Shown here: positions 11,449 through 23,010 of the stretch, in pieces
How the letters are laid out: each line of letters starts with the position of its first letter
Numbering within the stretch: the stretch's first letter is position 1
Source of the DNA: Liriodendron chinense
Lineage: Eukaryota; Streptophyta; Magnoliopsida; Magnoliales; Magnoliaceae
Direction of reading: 5' to 3'
DNA length: 64,000 nt
Assembly (NCBI GenBank): GCA_003013855.2
Contig: ML058433.1
Location: 6,137,966 to 6,201,965, forward strand
Translations under genes and position numbers: made by a program
The notes under the pieces: model-generated
Seen by the model: only the letters and a program-made list of their open reading frames with translations
Told to the model about the DNA's origin: nothing
Databases searched by the model: none

Positions 11449-12456
11449 TGATGCAAGATGCCTAATTATGATGCATGCTCATGAACATATATAATCTAGC
11501 GGAGCAACAAAACAATAACAGTAAAAATTCAGCATCTATCACATAGTCTAAGAGAATCAGAAAAGAAACATGCAACAATGTGGGCCAACATCACAATCAC
11601 ATGGTGTGGGATTCAATGACTGCGTGGAATGGATCTGGCGAGGGATGGAACCTCCCATTCTTGCATGGTTTTGATCCAATTGTGCAATGTGATTCATTGG
11701 TCCGGGAGATCGAAAGATTTCTCGGATTAGGGAATCGAAAATCTGAGAGATTAGGGTTTTCAATCAATTCTTAGATTTAGGTTGTAGAAGATGTGAAATA
11801 ATAGGTCAGAAGGAAGAGGGAAATCAAAGAAATACCTTAGAAGAATGTTGGAGGGGAAAGGAAGAAGAAAAGAGAAGAAGATTGGAGAATAAGGGATGAA
11901 GTTCCATACAAAGGGAGAGAGGAGGTGGCAACCACAAGGCTTTTCATTCAATAATCAAAAACTAAATTCGAGTTTAGGGCTTAACCCTCTTAAATAAGCA
12001 CTATGAAAGAAGAAAAGACTAAAATATCCTTGAACTTAAGTAAAAAAAAAAAAAACGTAACAAAAAAATAACTTGCGCGGGTGTCAGGGGCCCGATGACG
12101 GCCAAAAACCTCCAGTGACGAAAACATAAAAACTGAGGAATTTCGGGCGCCTGGAGACCAATGATCGGGCGCCCGAAGACAGTGAAAACTGTCCAGCGAG
12201 TTCTGCTTCAAAGTTGGCGAATTTCAAGCGCCCGATAACCTATGGTTGGGCACTTGACGACGTCCAGTCGGGTCTTCATGATCCTATACACGTGTCTTCC
12301 CATTGTGGGGTCTTCTATGTGCCAAATCAGGTCTTCTATGTGCCAAACCATGTGTGTAGGGTCTTCAATGCTCTTTAATGATGGCCTAGCCAAAAGGAAG
12401 ATGCTTGAGGCGCGCGCTTTCTTCGTTGAAAGACTTTGAAGGGCCTGATGTCCTCA
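11449..12456 (-). mobile_element. Element E 5' LTR
   Basis: On the plus strand it starts TGATGCAAGATGCC next to the PBS and ends GGCCTGATGTCCTCA, so on the minus strand it is TGAGGACATC...CTTGCATCA, 1008 bp. The inner boundary is fixed by the PBS; the outer boundary is inferred from TG..CA and from the matching fragment end at 4228. Confidence 0.7.
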
Positions 12457-13082
12457 TAAAAAACTAATGATAATCTTTGACAAATGTCCTCAGCCTATAA
12501 GTAAGAGATGCTTTCATAGAGCTTATTTCATCTCCTAATCATTGACTCTCCTTGAACTGTTCTAATCGGTTACCTTTTCTCATAATATTTTTGTAACTAG
12601 ATTTTACCTTTGGGCCGCAATCATTGGGAAGATCTTTCCAGTTGTCACAGTTCAGTAGTAAACATGCGAGAAGAATCTGTATCCTGATATCTTTTTATCC
12701 AATTTCTCAGTGGGTCTGGCCTTGGCACCTTGTCATCATGCTAGTTTCCTTCCACAAAACCAGATAAAAAAAAATAGTTTTAATTCTGTGTTTTGCAGTA
12801 GGAAACCTGCAAGATGACAAACTCACGCTGATCTCTCAAGACACCGCCCACAGAAAAACCAGATGGAAAGATTTCTGGATGCCAATTCTTCTCTTTCCAC
12901 CGGGAGCATAACTATATGCTTGATTCCCAACTTTTTTGTTAGTTAATCGATTCATAGGAACAGCCTCCTTTAATCCAATAATTGGATGGCTATGCTTCTA
13001 GCTTTCAAGTTCTTTCCATTTCATGCTGTGAGTATTATGCTAACATTATTTTTTATGATACACTCCTTGTGTGCAATTACAG
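12457..13082. other. Non-coding, nothing recognised
   Basis: No protein similarity, terminal repeats or transit-peptide exon is visible between element E and the first recognisable host exon. If the host gene is intact, this is probably its intron 5' to the exon at 13083. Confidence 0.5.
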
Positions 13083-16000
13083 TGGTGATGGTGGAAGAAG
13101 TGCCAGTATCTTTGTTGGGGGCTTTGTATTGGGTGGAATAATAGTTGGAACACTTGGCTGTGTATATGCACCTCAGGTAACGGCTTTCGTGTTTTATGGA
13201 TCTGTCTCATTTGTGGCTGGGTTCAATCTTGTCTGGATGTGGTCTGCTCAAATACTTGGGAAGTATGACAGCATGAGTTTTCTTTGGACAATATGCACTC
13301 TTATGAGATTATTTTGCCTTATGAGTAATTGCTGTTGCTGGCAGTGTGAAGAAAACTAACCACTAGGCAATTAGTGGATGATTTGTTTGACACGGTGCAT
13401 CTCTTCATTGGATAACTTTCTTGGCACCCAGCTGTGTTTCGTGATATGGCCTTTTTATAGGATGGAGGGGTAGCCCTAACAAGGAAGGATTTTTTAACTA
13501 TCCATTTTATTTTTCATAAACATGCGGCCCACCTAGGTTGTTCACTTCTGATTCTTGGGCCTTAGATTGGATTGATTGGCAAAACAGGATTTGTAAGCTT
13601 CCTCCAAATAACTAGGACAAGGCTATGATGATGATGATAACGATGATGGCAACTTGAGGCCCTTCTGATGGCTGGATCAGCCTGATTTCAGGCAATGGCA
13701 CATACACGATGAGGCCCACATTGGCACATGGGGTTAGCGGGCATCATGTTCTAGAGATATGGTGTAGATGGGTAGTAAGCCTATAACCTACAACAATGTA
13801 TCCATTCCATGAAGTTAAACACTTATGGGGCTGTCGATGGTTTTGTTTATTCAGGTAATGATATTAATCAACAATGATTGCTGAATTGGGCATTTTCAAA
13901 GGAGTGAATAACTAGTGAAATGCATTTTTACATGGAATAAGGCTTAGATGATGATGATGCATTTTTATATGGGTGACTGCCTCATTTTGGCGATATGACA
14001 TAGGCAGATGTTACTGGGCAACTACATTTATTGAGATATACATATAACCAATTTATTCAATAACAGTAACGGTAGCTGTCACAGCCACTGTCGTTACAAT
14101 CCCTGCCTTTTTTTTTAAAGAAAAAACCTGCATCGGCTCTAACGACCGTCATGGGCATTTTTTTTTCTGTGACGGCCTTTACGGCCGTATAATGCATAAC
14201 AGTTCCCACGGTGATGGTTACATTACAGCCATTACGTAACCATTTTTGAATACCTTGCGTATAATTAATTTCCATCAATATGCATAGTCAAATACCATCC
14301 GCCGGTTATTTACTTCTATTTTCTGATAATTCTGATATCATTTCAAAAGGAAAATTATGTCCAGCTTCATGTTTTATCTACAGATCAGCAAAGCATTGGC
14401 TGGGGCTGACAGAAAAGATTTGATGAGGAAGCTGCCGAAATTTATATACGATGAAGAAAAAGCTTTGGAGGTAAATACTTGGTTTTGATGCAGCAGACTG
14501 TTTTGCGGCAAGGTCTGCTTTTATTCATCCAACTAATAAATGGTTTCTTTTCACTGGTTGGGTGTTTTTTTTTTAATTTCTTTCTTATTTACTCTATCGT
14601 ATTGCCTATGAGAGAAATAATAATAATAATAAAAGAAAAGAAAAATTGATGCCCATTCTTTATTGTTGTAAAATTATGTTGCTGGCTTCATGTGCAAGTT
14701 GCATTTTATCCCAACATGAAGAGAGGACCCCAAAGTTTTGTGCGAGGACTGGTTGGGCATCTTCTCTGTCTGATCTTTCTAGTACAGATCAGTGGTGACA
14801 GAGTGAAAGGCCTTGATGGGCATTCGGTACAGTGGAGCTGCTCCATGGGTGATGTATGTACTTCTTGCTACTCTGATATCTAAGTTTCCAAGTCTACCAA
14901 CCAACCCCATTTTTAGTTTAGTTTGAGCTGATGGATTCCCTAAGTCCATGTGTCCTATCCAGGGGCTGTGATCATAGGTGGGTCCACTTAGTCCCACATT
15001 TTGTTTCATGCCATTGTTAGGTACAAAGAATTTGTTCTGGGATCAGAGCTATATACTGATGAGTTGTAATTCCCTAGAGCGATTGCGAATTCAATAGCTG
15101 TCTAATAAAATTTCCCCTAAAGTTTGATTTGGCATATGGGAACACCCTCATTGCTCTCTCCATCTTTTTTTCTAATAGAGCCAACATAAAGAAACAAATC
15201 GTATATACAGTAAAGTGTTTAGAAATGGATGTGCGGAAGATAGGTAGTATAGAATCATGATTGAGGATACTTAAGAGGAGCCTGTGAGTGGGGATTAGAA
15301 TGGGTTGGATTTGTTTTTAGTCGGGGTCCATCCTAAGCCCGGCCCTTTTACTAAACAGGCCTGGTATCGAGGCCTGAGCAAAATGAGATGAGCAGGCCCA
15401 ACTCATGATCAAATTTTTAACGTGCATCTTGACAATTTGGGTTTGGAGGAACCGTAATGCCGATCCTTCCCTTGCTCAATACCCTCATCCATATACATGT
15501 AACAACATTAGCTTTTTTTCGAAAGATGACTATATTTTACAATTTTATTGAAGTGGCATAAGATGAGAAATTAGCGCAAAAGAATACAAGGAAAACAAAG
15601 GATACGAGAAGATCATATAGGACCCTTTGCAAGGTGGCCCACTCTAGTACATCCCTCTTAGCCCTATTGAGAACCACAGACAGCCCTCTGATACGATTCA
15701 TAACGGTCCTGTAATTTATTTACCTCCAAATGGCCCACAACCCGGCTAAGAGGGACAGTCTCCACAGCTTTCTCCTGATCTTGCCGAAATCTCCCTTCTG
15801 CCACATTAGGAGGAAAGCCTTGATTGACTCTGGCATCACCTGACCACATTGAACAATCCAAAGAAATGCTCCCAAACTGATCTCATTATGGCACAATGAA
15901 GTAACAAATGGTCGGCGATTTTGTATCCTGTCAACTCATGACGCATATATTAGGAATTTTCATTTGCCCTTTTTCTAGGTTGTCAACTGTAAGGACTCTT

Positions 16001-17353
16001 CCTTCCCAGTAGCCAAGCAAAATCTGCCACCTCCTATGGTCCCCTGTATGACCATACATACTTGATTGGGGCGCTGCTAGGATGTCCTGGGACAACAAAT
16101 CACCTCATAGAATGAAAACACCAAGAACCTGCCCGAACTCTCCCATTTCCACTTCCACCCATCCCTTTCCTCCAAGAGCCTCAGGGGAGAATAGAGAGCA
16201 GCCAAATCATATCCTCCAATAGATTTCTACAGCAGGGAGGGAACAACAACCAATTGAGCACCCAAAGAAGAACAATAATGAGCTACCAAGATATCCAGAT
16301 CTGGGGTAGCTTGACCAATCTTGGGAAACAATGCAGAGATGCCTGTCCCTGAACCAACTGGCGACTCAAAAGCCGATACGCAAGCTGTCTCCCAGGGAAA
16401 AAGGCTACACCTTCCTTGGACCTGCTGACCAACGTCACAACTGGCCTTCCATATCTCTGAAGCTCTGTACAGGATGACTCCTTAGTAAACCATCCTCCAG
16501 CTCAGACACCTTAGTTGCATGAAATGACAGCTTTCCACAAACTACCATCTTCTAAGCCAAACCTCCAAAGTTATTGCTCAACAGAGTTAAGTTCATAGAT
16601 CTCAGCTCTGTTACCAGCTCATCCTCACAGATTGGCTTGCAAATCTCATCCCATTTCAACAAATAGAACTTCTGCTTGTCCTCAGCACCTCTCCATAGAA
16701 TCCTTACGATTTTTTTATTTTAATTTTTTTTTACACACACCCCACACCCACCCACGCACACACACACCCACACACACCCACACTCATGCCGTAGTGGGAT
16801 TTTACCACCTATGGGACTCGAACCCCAGACCTCGTGTTGAAACTCCTGGGAGTCTACCACCAAGGCCAGGATAAGAACCCTTTTTCAAAAGACGCTTTTT
16901 TGTCATGTTGGTTGCTGCTTTTGCATGACAAAAGGATTGTATGCTCTTTCACTACATGTAAGACTAGTGTTCATGCACATTCGTGGATACATATGCACAT
17001 CCCATGCAAAGTTTCATGCACCCTCATGGATACATATGCACATCCTATGCAGAGTTCATGCATAGAGATCTCTCTCAAACCATACAACAAATCATTCTAT
17101 TAGCATCCACTGCAAATTGTCAGAAACTTTGTTTGAATGCCTTGCGCTTCTCCTGTCCTTCGCTTTTTGTGACCCATACTAACATTACATGGATGATCAC
17201 ATGTGATTGACCAAACAGAAGACTCGGAAAATACTGACAGAGAAGATAGCTCAGCTGAACTCAGCCATCGACGATGTTTCTTCTCAGCTGCGTGCGAATG
17301 ACGGGCCAAATGGAGCAGCAGTCACCTCTGACGAAATTGAAGCTGCCATATAG
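13083..17353 (+). CDS. Chloroplast inner-envelope-type small membrane protein, 3' exons (partial)
   Basis: Three exons read in phase: 13083-13176 (after TTACAG, before GTAACG), 14384-14470 (after CTACAG, before GTAAAT) and 17219-17353 (after AAACAG, ending TAG at 17351-17353). The product segment contains one Gly-rich transmembrane helix (SIFVGGFVLGGIIVGTLGCV), then YAPQ|ISKALAGADRKDLMRKL, then IYDEEKALE|KTRKILTEKI and a helical, Gln/Asn-rich tail ending TSDEIEAAI. From memory this matches the conserved plant family of Arabidopsis At1g42960/At4g13220, reported at the chloroplast inner membrane; its biochemical role is unknown to me. The transit-peptide exon was not found in the 13 kb upstream, which is full of transposons. 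All splice sites are canonical and no stops interrupt, so this looks like a live gene whose first exon is outside the window, unless it is 5'-truncated. Confidence 0.85.
13177..14383 (+). other. Host-gene intron (1207 bp)
   Basis: GTAACG...CTACAG. Mostly AT-rich unique-looking sequence. At about 14055-14270 there is a patch of GTAACGG/CCGTTAC and GACGGCC/GGCCGT motifs in both orientations around two A/T homopolymers, possibly a degenerate MITE. Confidence 0.7.
15530..16709 (-). pseudogene. LINE ORF2 3' fragment (zf-RVT region)
   Basis: The minus strand reads as a decayed plant L1-type ORF2 C-terminus: FYLLKWDEICKPICEDEL near 16620-16680, then after many frame changes the zinc-binding region typical of zf-RVT (IADHLLLHCAIMRSVWEHFF, about 15870-15930). 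The 3' end lies to the left near 15530. No endonuclease or RT core remains, so it is 5'-truncated as LINE copies usually are. Confidence 0.7.
16710..16885 (-). mobile_element. tRNA-derived SINE-like element
   Basis: On the minus strand: CTTGGTGGTAGACTCCCAGG, then GGTTCGAGTCCC (a near-perfect RNA polymerase III box B), then a GT-rich stretch and an A-rich tail (16710-16732 on the plus strand is T-rich). The order resembles Au-type plant SINEs. It is inserted at or within the LINE fragment. Box A is only approximate. Confidence 0.65.
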
Positions 17354-17718
17354 AAACAGTTGGGACACACTACATTCCTCATATTACTTCATGTGATGAG
17401 GAACTCTGTTTTCAGAATACAATTACCAACATTGAGAAAATAACAGCTGGTTTTCTTGTCCCAATAGCGTTGGATGAAGCAGTTCAATACCAATATCTGA
17501 GAGCATAAGACCTTAAAATAGATCAATTGGTCAACACAAATCCAGTTTATTGCAATCCTGATCAAACCCTTAAGGGCTTGTCTGGTAGACACCTAAAAAG
17601 AGTTCAGCTCATTCTATTTTATCATAATTAATTTATTACAGATCATGACTATTAGTTAGCAAAATTATTTTTACCTTACCAAAAAGAAAAATGATCTCTA
17701 TTGCTTAGTCTATATTAT
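17354..17718 (+). other. Probable 3' UTR and downstream flank of host gene
   Basis: Non-coding sequence directly after the stop codon with no repeat features. I cannot place the polyadenylation site with confidence. Confidence 0.45.
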
Positions 17719-18529
17719 CAATGTCGTCAAAATCTTACAATTTACAATTTATGATATACAATTTGAGTTGGATCTTAAGCAAAACGATTTGAATCTTACA
17801 TTGAATCCCTTTTTAATATGAATCCTACGATTCTATGATGCGAATCCTACAATTTACGATTTAAATCCCTATTTATGATTCAAATTATACTTGCTGTCTT
17901 CTATTTTAAGCTTCACTTGGTTTTCATTTTATGTTTTTAAATTGGCAAGGACTTTAAGAATAGTTTAGAAAAGGTAAATTATTTTATTTGTTCTTTATAA
18001 GAGATTAAATGATACATGTTCTCTTCAACGTTATTTTTTTTTTCTTACTTCTTAAATGATCGAAACACCAAATTGATGTATGACTTATCTGGAATGTTTT
18101 TATCATGGTCGACTTATGTATTGTGGAGTGATTCTTAGAAATAAAGATATCCTTTTTTTGTCTCTCTATAGTATCAAATTACGCTTTTCCAACATGATTC
18201 TACATTTAAGAAGTTAACAAGAACATAAATTATTAAAGGATCATGTTTTTAAGGGATATTTCTTGAAACAACAACAACAAAAAAGAAGCAAAAGAAGAAG
18301 AAGAAGGAAAGATAGTAATCCTTAAACTATCATGACATGATATTACTTGGTGCATATTGAAGGGAAAAGGATGATTGATGAGTTTTAAAAAAATTCAGAT
18401 TTACTTATATTTTTCATTTTTTTTTTCAATTTTTAAGAAAATTATAAAAAAAAGATCCGACGATTTGCGATTCGATATGATTTAACCCTTGTTACGATTT
18501 GCGATACGACAATGATTTTGACAACATTG
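17719..18529. mobile_element. MITE, 811 bp, TIR CAATGTYGTCAAAATC
   Basis: The left end CAATGTCGTCAAAATC (17719-17734) matches the reverse complement of the right end, CAATGTTGTCAAAATC (ending 18529), at 15 of 16 positions. The interior is AT-rich with repeated TACGATTTGCGAT/ACAATTTACGATT words and no ORF. No clear target duplication beyond a possible TAT. Confidence 0.65.
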
Positions 18530-18909
18530 TATACTATACATATTGCCAAAAGTTCTCGACATTTTTTGCCCTCATTAAAAATGTAAATGCATGGTACGGG
18601 ACATTTCAGATTTAGTGCAAAATCACCATGAATGACTTAGATCGAATTCTCTCTCACTCACTTCTTTTAATGCATGTAGTTCACACCGACTTAACCTCTT
18701 TCTTGCATATCACCGACGTTGAAAAGTGTTCAACAGTTTTATTTGTTTGAACTTTTGTGTGTTATTTGGGCTTGGACTCTGGACCCTTTTACATTAAGTG
18801 AAAAAAATGAGGCTGTGACTTCTGAAAACCATAGACATCATGGCCCCCTATCTCCGTCTCCAATTCTTCTCCTCTTCCCTATTCCTCCTCTCTCCCCCCT
18901 TGTCTAATT
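18530..18909. other. Non-coding, nothing recognised
   Basis: No similarity, repeat structure or ORF that I can support. Confidence 0.5.
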
Positions 18910-19423
18910 GATTGTGTCCTGCCCCTACCTGGACGGAAATCGGTCCACGCAGGGGGTTCTATGGGCCCCACCATGATGTATGGGTTTTATCCATGCTGTT
19001 CATCCATTTTTCCATATCATTTTAGGGTATAAGACAAAAAATGAGGCAGGTGCAAGGCTCAAGTGGGCCACACCACAGCAAGCAGCAGTGATAATGATAC
19101 CCACTGTTGAAACCTTGCTAGGGCCCACCGTGATGTTAATTTGCCATCCAAACTTGTTCATTAGGTCACAGAGACCTGGAGAGGGAAAACATAAATGTCA
19201 GTTTGATCCAAAACTTGTGGCCCTCAAGGAGTTTTTAATGGCGAGCTTTCAAACCCCACTGTGTGGTCCACTTGAGCATTGGATCTGCCTCATTTTGGGG
19301 GCTCAAACCCTAAAATGATCTAGAAAAATGGATGAACGGTGTGGATAAAACCTATACATCATGGTGGACCCCACAGAGCACTTCCCTGGACCGATTCCAT
19401 GGGGGCAGGGGCAGGACTCAATC
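18910..19423. mobile_element. Foldback MITE of the GTGGGCC family, 514 bp
   Basis: Left end GATTGTGTCCTGCCCCT and right end AGGGGCAGGACTCAATC are inverted copies. The complementarity continues inward for roughly 100 bp per side (ATCGGTCCA, CCACCATGATGTAT, TTTTATCCA, CATCCATTTTTC, ATCATTTTA). Non-coding. No convincing target duplication. Related sequence fills LTR H and the MITE at 62460. Confidence 0.75.
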
Positions 19424-19479
19424 CCTTTTGGTCCTCTGCATGTTGGACTCTGTCCACGATTTCAAGGCCTTTGTCACTT

Positions 19480-19642
19480 TTTTTTTTTTTTGGGATAGTC
19501 ATGCAACCCACCCACCCGGTCAATCACGCAACACACCCACCTAGTCAGTCATGCAACGCACCCACTGGTGCATTCAGCAGTGTAGATATTTCACCACTGA
19601 TGGGTTTCCAAACTGTGACCCTTGTTGAAACTCTCGCATAAT
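19480..19642 (-). mobile_element. Diverged SINE-like repeat
   Basis: The minus strand runs GAGTTTCAACAAGGGTCACA, a damaged box-B region (GTTTGGAAACCC), TGGTGAAAT, three copies of a roughly 26-bp GGTGGGTG..GCATGACT unit, then an 11-T (minus-strand A) tail. The same order of words occurs in the better-preserved element at 16710-16885. Confidence 0.5.
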
Positions 19643-20276
19643 GCCTTTGTCACTGCTAGTGCTGCCTCTATTATGCAGGTATTCACAGTTAGTCCGACGT
19701 GTCTAATAAAAGGTTCTGAGAGCCTGTTCTTTTGACTCGAGTGACATCCACTTTGTACATATGATGTGCCAGCTTGTGTTAGGATGTCAGTCCAAAATTT
19801 TGGCACATGGGGGATTTCAGCAGACCATAACAAGAGGAAAATGAGAATGGGCTGCCCACTACTTGCCTCTCTCTCTCTCTCTCTCTCTATAGCTGTCAAG
19901 CTTCTCCTTTACCCTCTCTGATAACTCTTTTCCTTTTCTTTCTCAGCCCCCTCCTGGCTCCACTCCATGATCACGCCTGCTGCATCCTTAGTTATTGTTA
20001 ACTAAAATGATATGAACTCATTTTAGGCATCTACCAAACGTCAGTTAAGTAACTAATCCTAGACATCTAGGAAAAAGAAAGGTCTCTTATATTTTATTAT
20101 TATTATTATTTTTTATTTGTCCACGTTGTGGGACAGACACTTACGTCCATGAGCATGTGGAGATACTGTCTAATAGTAATAACTGCGTATGCGAGTGGAT
20201 CAAAATACATATAGAGCCTCCGCTGGTTTGATTAGGCTTATGCACCTTTTACCTGCACCTTTTCAAGTAGCTAATT
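19643..20276. other. Non-coding, nothing recognised
   Basis: Apart from the CT microsatellite and an ATT run near 20095, no feature can be supported. Confidence 0.5.
19867..19888. repeat. (CT)n microsatellite
   Basis: Eleven uninterrupted CT units. Confidence 0.9.
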
Positions 20277-20708
20277 TTACACACACAGACATATTTTGAT
20301 TGGTTTTTGCATAGACAAGAGGACCCGTACATTGCAGTGCGGAACTGTTTCTACTGGTCTTCTTGGTAGCCCGTATAAGCTGAGCCAATCAAAGTGCTCA
20401 TTTGCACCTTCTCCTTGCAAGAACGGGCAAGATGAACTAAAAAGAATGTGAATCACATCCCTAGCCGTACTAGTTTCGTTTTCGTTTGTCCAATTGAAAA
20501 GAAAACATTTTTTCCCCTTTGAGGTGAAAATTTTAGCTACTATATTTTGCCAATCATCACTACCATCAAATATGTGAAATGCGAGAGAAATTACAAGGTC
20601 CTGCTCATCAGAAAACTCAGTTTCCAATTGCTTTCTGGACATATCCCGGATTTGTTGCGTTTGTGACCATGATTTGCTGATGTGAGCTGTTGATCTTATA
20701 GGTCCCAT
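20277..20708 (-). CDS. Unrecognised 143-residue ORF
   Basis: An open minus-strand frame of 143 codons starting MGPIRSTAHISKSW. Composition is protein-like and not low-complexity, with segments such as EFSDEQDLVISLAFHIFDGS and KKCFLFNWTNENET. I do not recognise a family, there is no neighbouring gene on that strand, and no splice partners are evident. It could be a chance ORF or a fragment of a decayed gene. Confidence 0.2.
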   Translation of the reverse strand: MGPIRSTAHISKSWSQTQQIRDMSRKQLETEFSDEQDLVISLAFHIFDGSDDWQNIVAKIFTSKGKKCFLFNWTNENETSTARDVIHILFSSSCPFLQGEGANEHFDWLSLYGLPRRPVETVPHCNVRVLLSMQKPIKICLCV

Positions 20709-21339
20709 AGTGGATGATGGGTGAATAGGAAATCTCCTAAAAGTGGAAATTCCTAACCCTTTGATGGTTGGCCTTTACAATTGATTGTGGAGAGATAAAA
20801 CAATGAAAATATTCCAACTATCATAAGGTTTGAAAATTTTAATCTGGGAGCTTTTCAGGCCTACCCATGCATCAGGTGTAGTAGATGGATGGCTTGGATA
20901 ATCTGACCATGGTCTCAAGTGTGCATTTGTGGCCCACAAATGATCTTATTGATTCGTTTTCAATGCATGTGGCCTATGCGGTCAGTATTTCCGATGAACC
21001 CGTCTGAACTTACGCATGTGTGACTTGGTTTGTGCGCTTGCTGCATGCACTTCAGAGTTTGAGTACAATTTACATTCGTGCGTCACCAGCATTGCCCGGT
21101 ATCGAATAATTTTTGCCTAAGTCTTGAACTTGCATGCTAGATTCAGAAAACCTTCGGTTTTTTGTTTTTTGTTTTTTTTGTTTTTTTAGGGATTGTTACG
21201 GATTAATACCTCATTAATATGGTATTTATATTCCAGTACCTTTTTAAATTACATTTTCATTAAAATACCTCGTTAATCAAGTCATTATCAAAGGAGTACC
21301 TTCCATTGGTGTTAATGCTAAAGTATGTCAATAGATGTT
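20709..21339. other. Non-coding, nothing firm
   Basis: At 21190-21310 two similar AAAATACCTC/TTAATACCTC phrases suggest remains of a small AT-rich repeat, but no ends could be defined. Confidence 0.4.
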
Positions 21340-22227
21340 GATCAAGGACCAACTTGAATCTCCATTGCCTAAACTGTGATTGAGGATGAGTGAGCCAGAT
21401 TACTATACCTATAGTCACCGCAAAGGTTAGGATGGCAGCCGGGGTGTCGGCTAATGGCCATCCGATGCTTAACTCAGTGATTAAGGAGAAAGCTTGAGAT
21501 AGCTAAGTCTGATGACGTATTGCGTAATGTGTATCTTGATCTATAGTACGGATGACTTTTTATAACATAAAACCTTACCGTATCAGGCTAGCGTTCTAAT
21601 TCATAGAGATATAATTTTCTACGGAGATGGGCTGTGATTACGGACAGATACATTGATTGCTTTTGAGGCGGTCACAAGATTCTCTGCGTACAACGGATAT
21701 CTCGCTTGGTAGCTTCTGGAAGGCATATCCCGTATCTTACGGGAGACGTCTGCTGAATTACGTGCATTTGAAAAGTGGCACTCGGTCAAACCGAGTGTGT
21801 TAATAAGATAGCTAGCTCAGCTAGCTTTGATGTTTCCAAAATGCCTATCGACAATGCGACCCCTTTGGTGCAGTCGCTAGATAAACCGTAGTCAGTTTTA
21901 GGGGTGGTCGACTGTTGTTGTAGGCATTCGGTTGAGGATATGAAAATGCTCTAGTTCAATTTAACTTTAAGCCGAGGCGAGTGCCGATCAATGGTCAACA
22001 CTCGGTTATTGGTGGGTGTTGAGCTCTTAGTTTGGAGCTTGTGTTCGACTTTAACATGAGGGTTGTGTATTGCCAAAGGCGAGTGTTTCTGGATGCTTTG
22101 GCTATTACATACCGAGTGCTTAGCCGCGGCTTAAATGCCAACTATAGTTGGAGTCATAGCTGTTGAAGAGTGCCAGCCCCTGGGATTGGCAATCGTACAC
22201 CTGATCATGGCTCGAGTGATGGGCCAC
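21340..22227. repeat. Unidentified repeat-like region with CACTCGG words
   Basis: Contains the perfect 7-bp-arm palindrome CACTCGG-TCAAA-CCGAGTG (21779-21797) and further ACTCGG/CCGAGT/CGAGTG words near 21980, 22002, 22080 and 22110. A run of GCTAGCTCAGCTAGC lies near 21811. No ORF longer than 60 codons. It ends at the family R LTR, so it may be another transposon's non-coding part. Confidence 0.35.
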
Positions 22228-23010
22228 TGTTTACACAACAAAATTGCCTTTTTGTTTATAGGGGAAACAAGAATCATATATTCCAATATTAGACAAGAGA
22301 GACAGAAAACCATTCATCACTTTATTTTTATTCATTTACGAGTTCTTCATACATTCCATGTTTACATTATCCTTTGATTTTAGAACAGATTGTACATTGT
22401 ATAAAACGAAACATGTTCATAAAGTAATTTCGACAGAGCTTAGCCCTATTTTTCTTTCATCCTGTTTAGATGACAGGGGAATAGCCAAACCAAGACTTTC
22501 AAGACTGTTCTTCTACTCATGAGTGAGGAGAGTCAACCAGACTAGGCTTCGTTTCTTTGTGATCTTCATAGAATTCCATGATATTCCAAAATGATAGTAT
22601 CACCCAGCACATCTACCACTTCTAGGGATTGCACCAAGTGCACTTAACCTGAAGGGAGAGAGAAAGGGCCTTCTGCTCCATGCTGATATCATCTATCAAG
22701 ACATCCACTTACGAGAATTGTATAAAGTACGCTCAACCCAAAGGGAGAATAATAGGTCTTCCGAATCATCTATCATGACATCCACTTACGGGGATTGTAC
22801 AAAGTACGCTCAACCCGAAGGGAGAAAGATAGGTCTTCCGCTTATAAAGAAACAAATTGTCCCGTCTGGATTGCTCTCTCTGTAATGGCCTATCTTTGTC
22901 ATGATCTCAGTCTTCAATATTCTTCACGATTGAAAGGGAAACGGAAGCTAAAACGTTCCTGACATCCTTCACAAAAGGAGAGAACAAGCTAATATTCTGC
23001 TTCAGGTCAG

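Larger units (their letters stand above)
8251..12456 (-). mobile_element. Ty3/gypsy element E, 3'-truncated
   Basis: Minus-strand element with one LTR (11449-12456), a tRNA-Met-type PBS (11432-11443), gag, protease, RT and the start of RNase H. It ends abruptly at 8250, where family R LTR A begins; integrase and the second LTR are missing. RT wording (SPCIVPALLTPKKDGTWRM, RFPIPRLDDMLDMM) resembles Reina/CRM-type chromoviruses, but without integrase or chromodomain the clade is uncertain. Confidence 0.8.
14471..17218 (+). other. Host-gene intron (2748 bp) carrying a LINE and a SINE
   Basis: GTAAAT...AAACAG. A minus-strand LINE fragment (about 15530-16709) and a minus-strand SINE-like unit (16710-16885) occupy roughly half of it. 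At 16977-17062 a 57-58-bp unit containing CATGGATACATATGCACATCC-like text, with TGGATACATATGCACATCC in common, is repeated. Confidence 0.7.

Noticed and set aside
12982..13359. 125-codon ORF as an intact protein
   Set aside because: Only 13083-13176 matches the conserved protein; flanking parts are intron sequence read through canonical splice sites.
16740..16800. CA-rich stretch as an independent microsatellite
   Set aside because: It is the internal GT-rich segment between body and tail of the SINE-like element.
18910..19423. Mutator-type TSD for the foldback element
   Set aside because: The flanking nonamers (TGTCTAATT and CCTTTTGGT) do not match; no duplication of another length was convincing.
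21690..21705. 5.8S rRNA start (ACAACGGATATCTCG)
   Set aside because: Only about 14 nt match; the following bases do not continue as 5.8S and no flanking rDNA is present.
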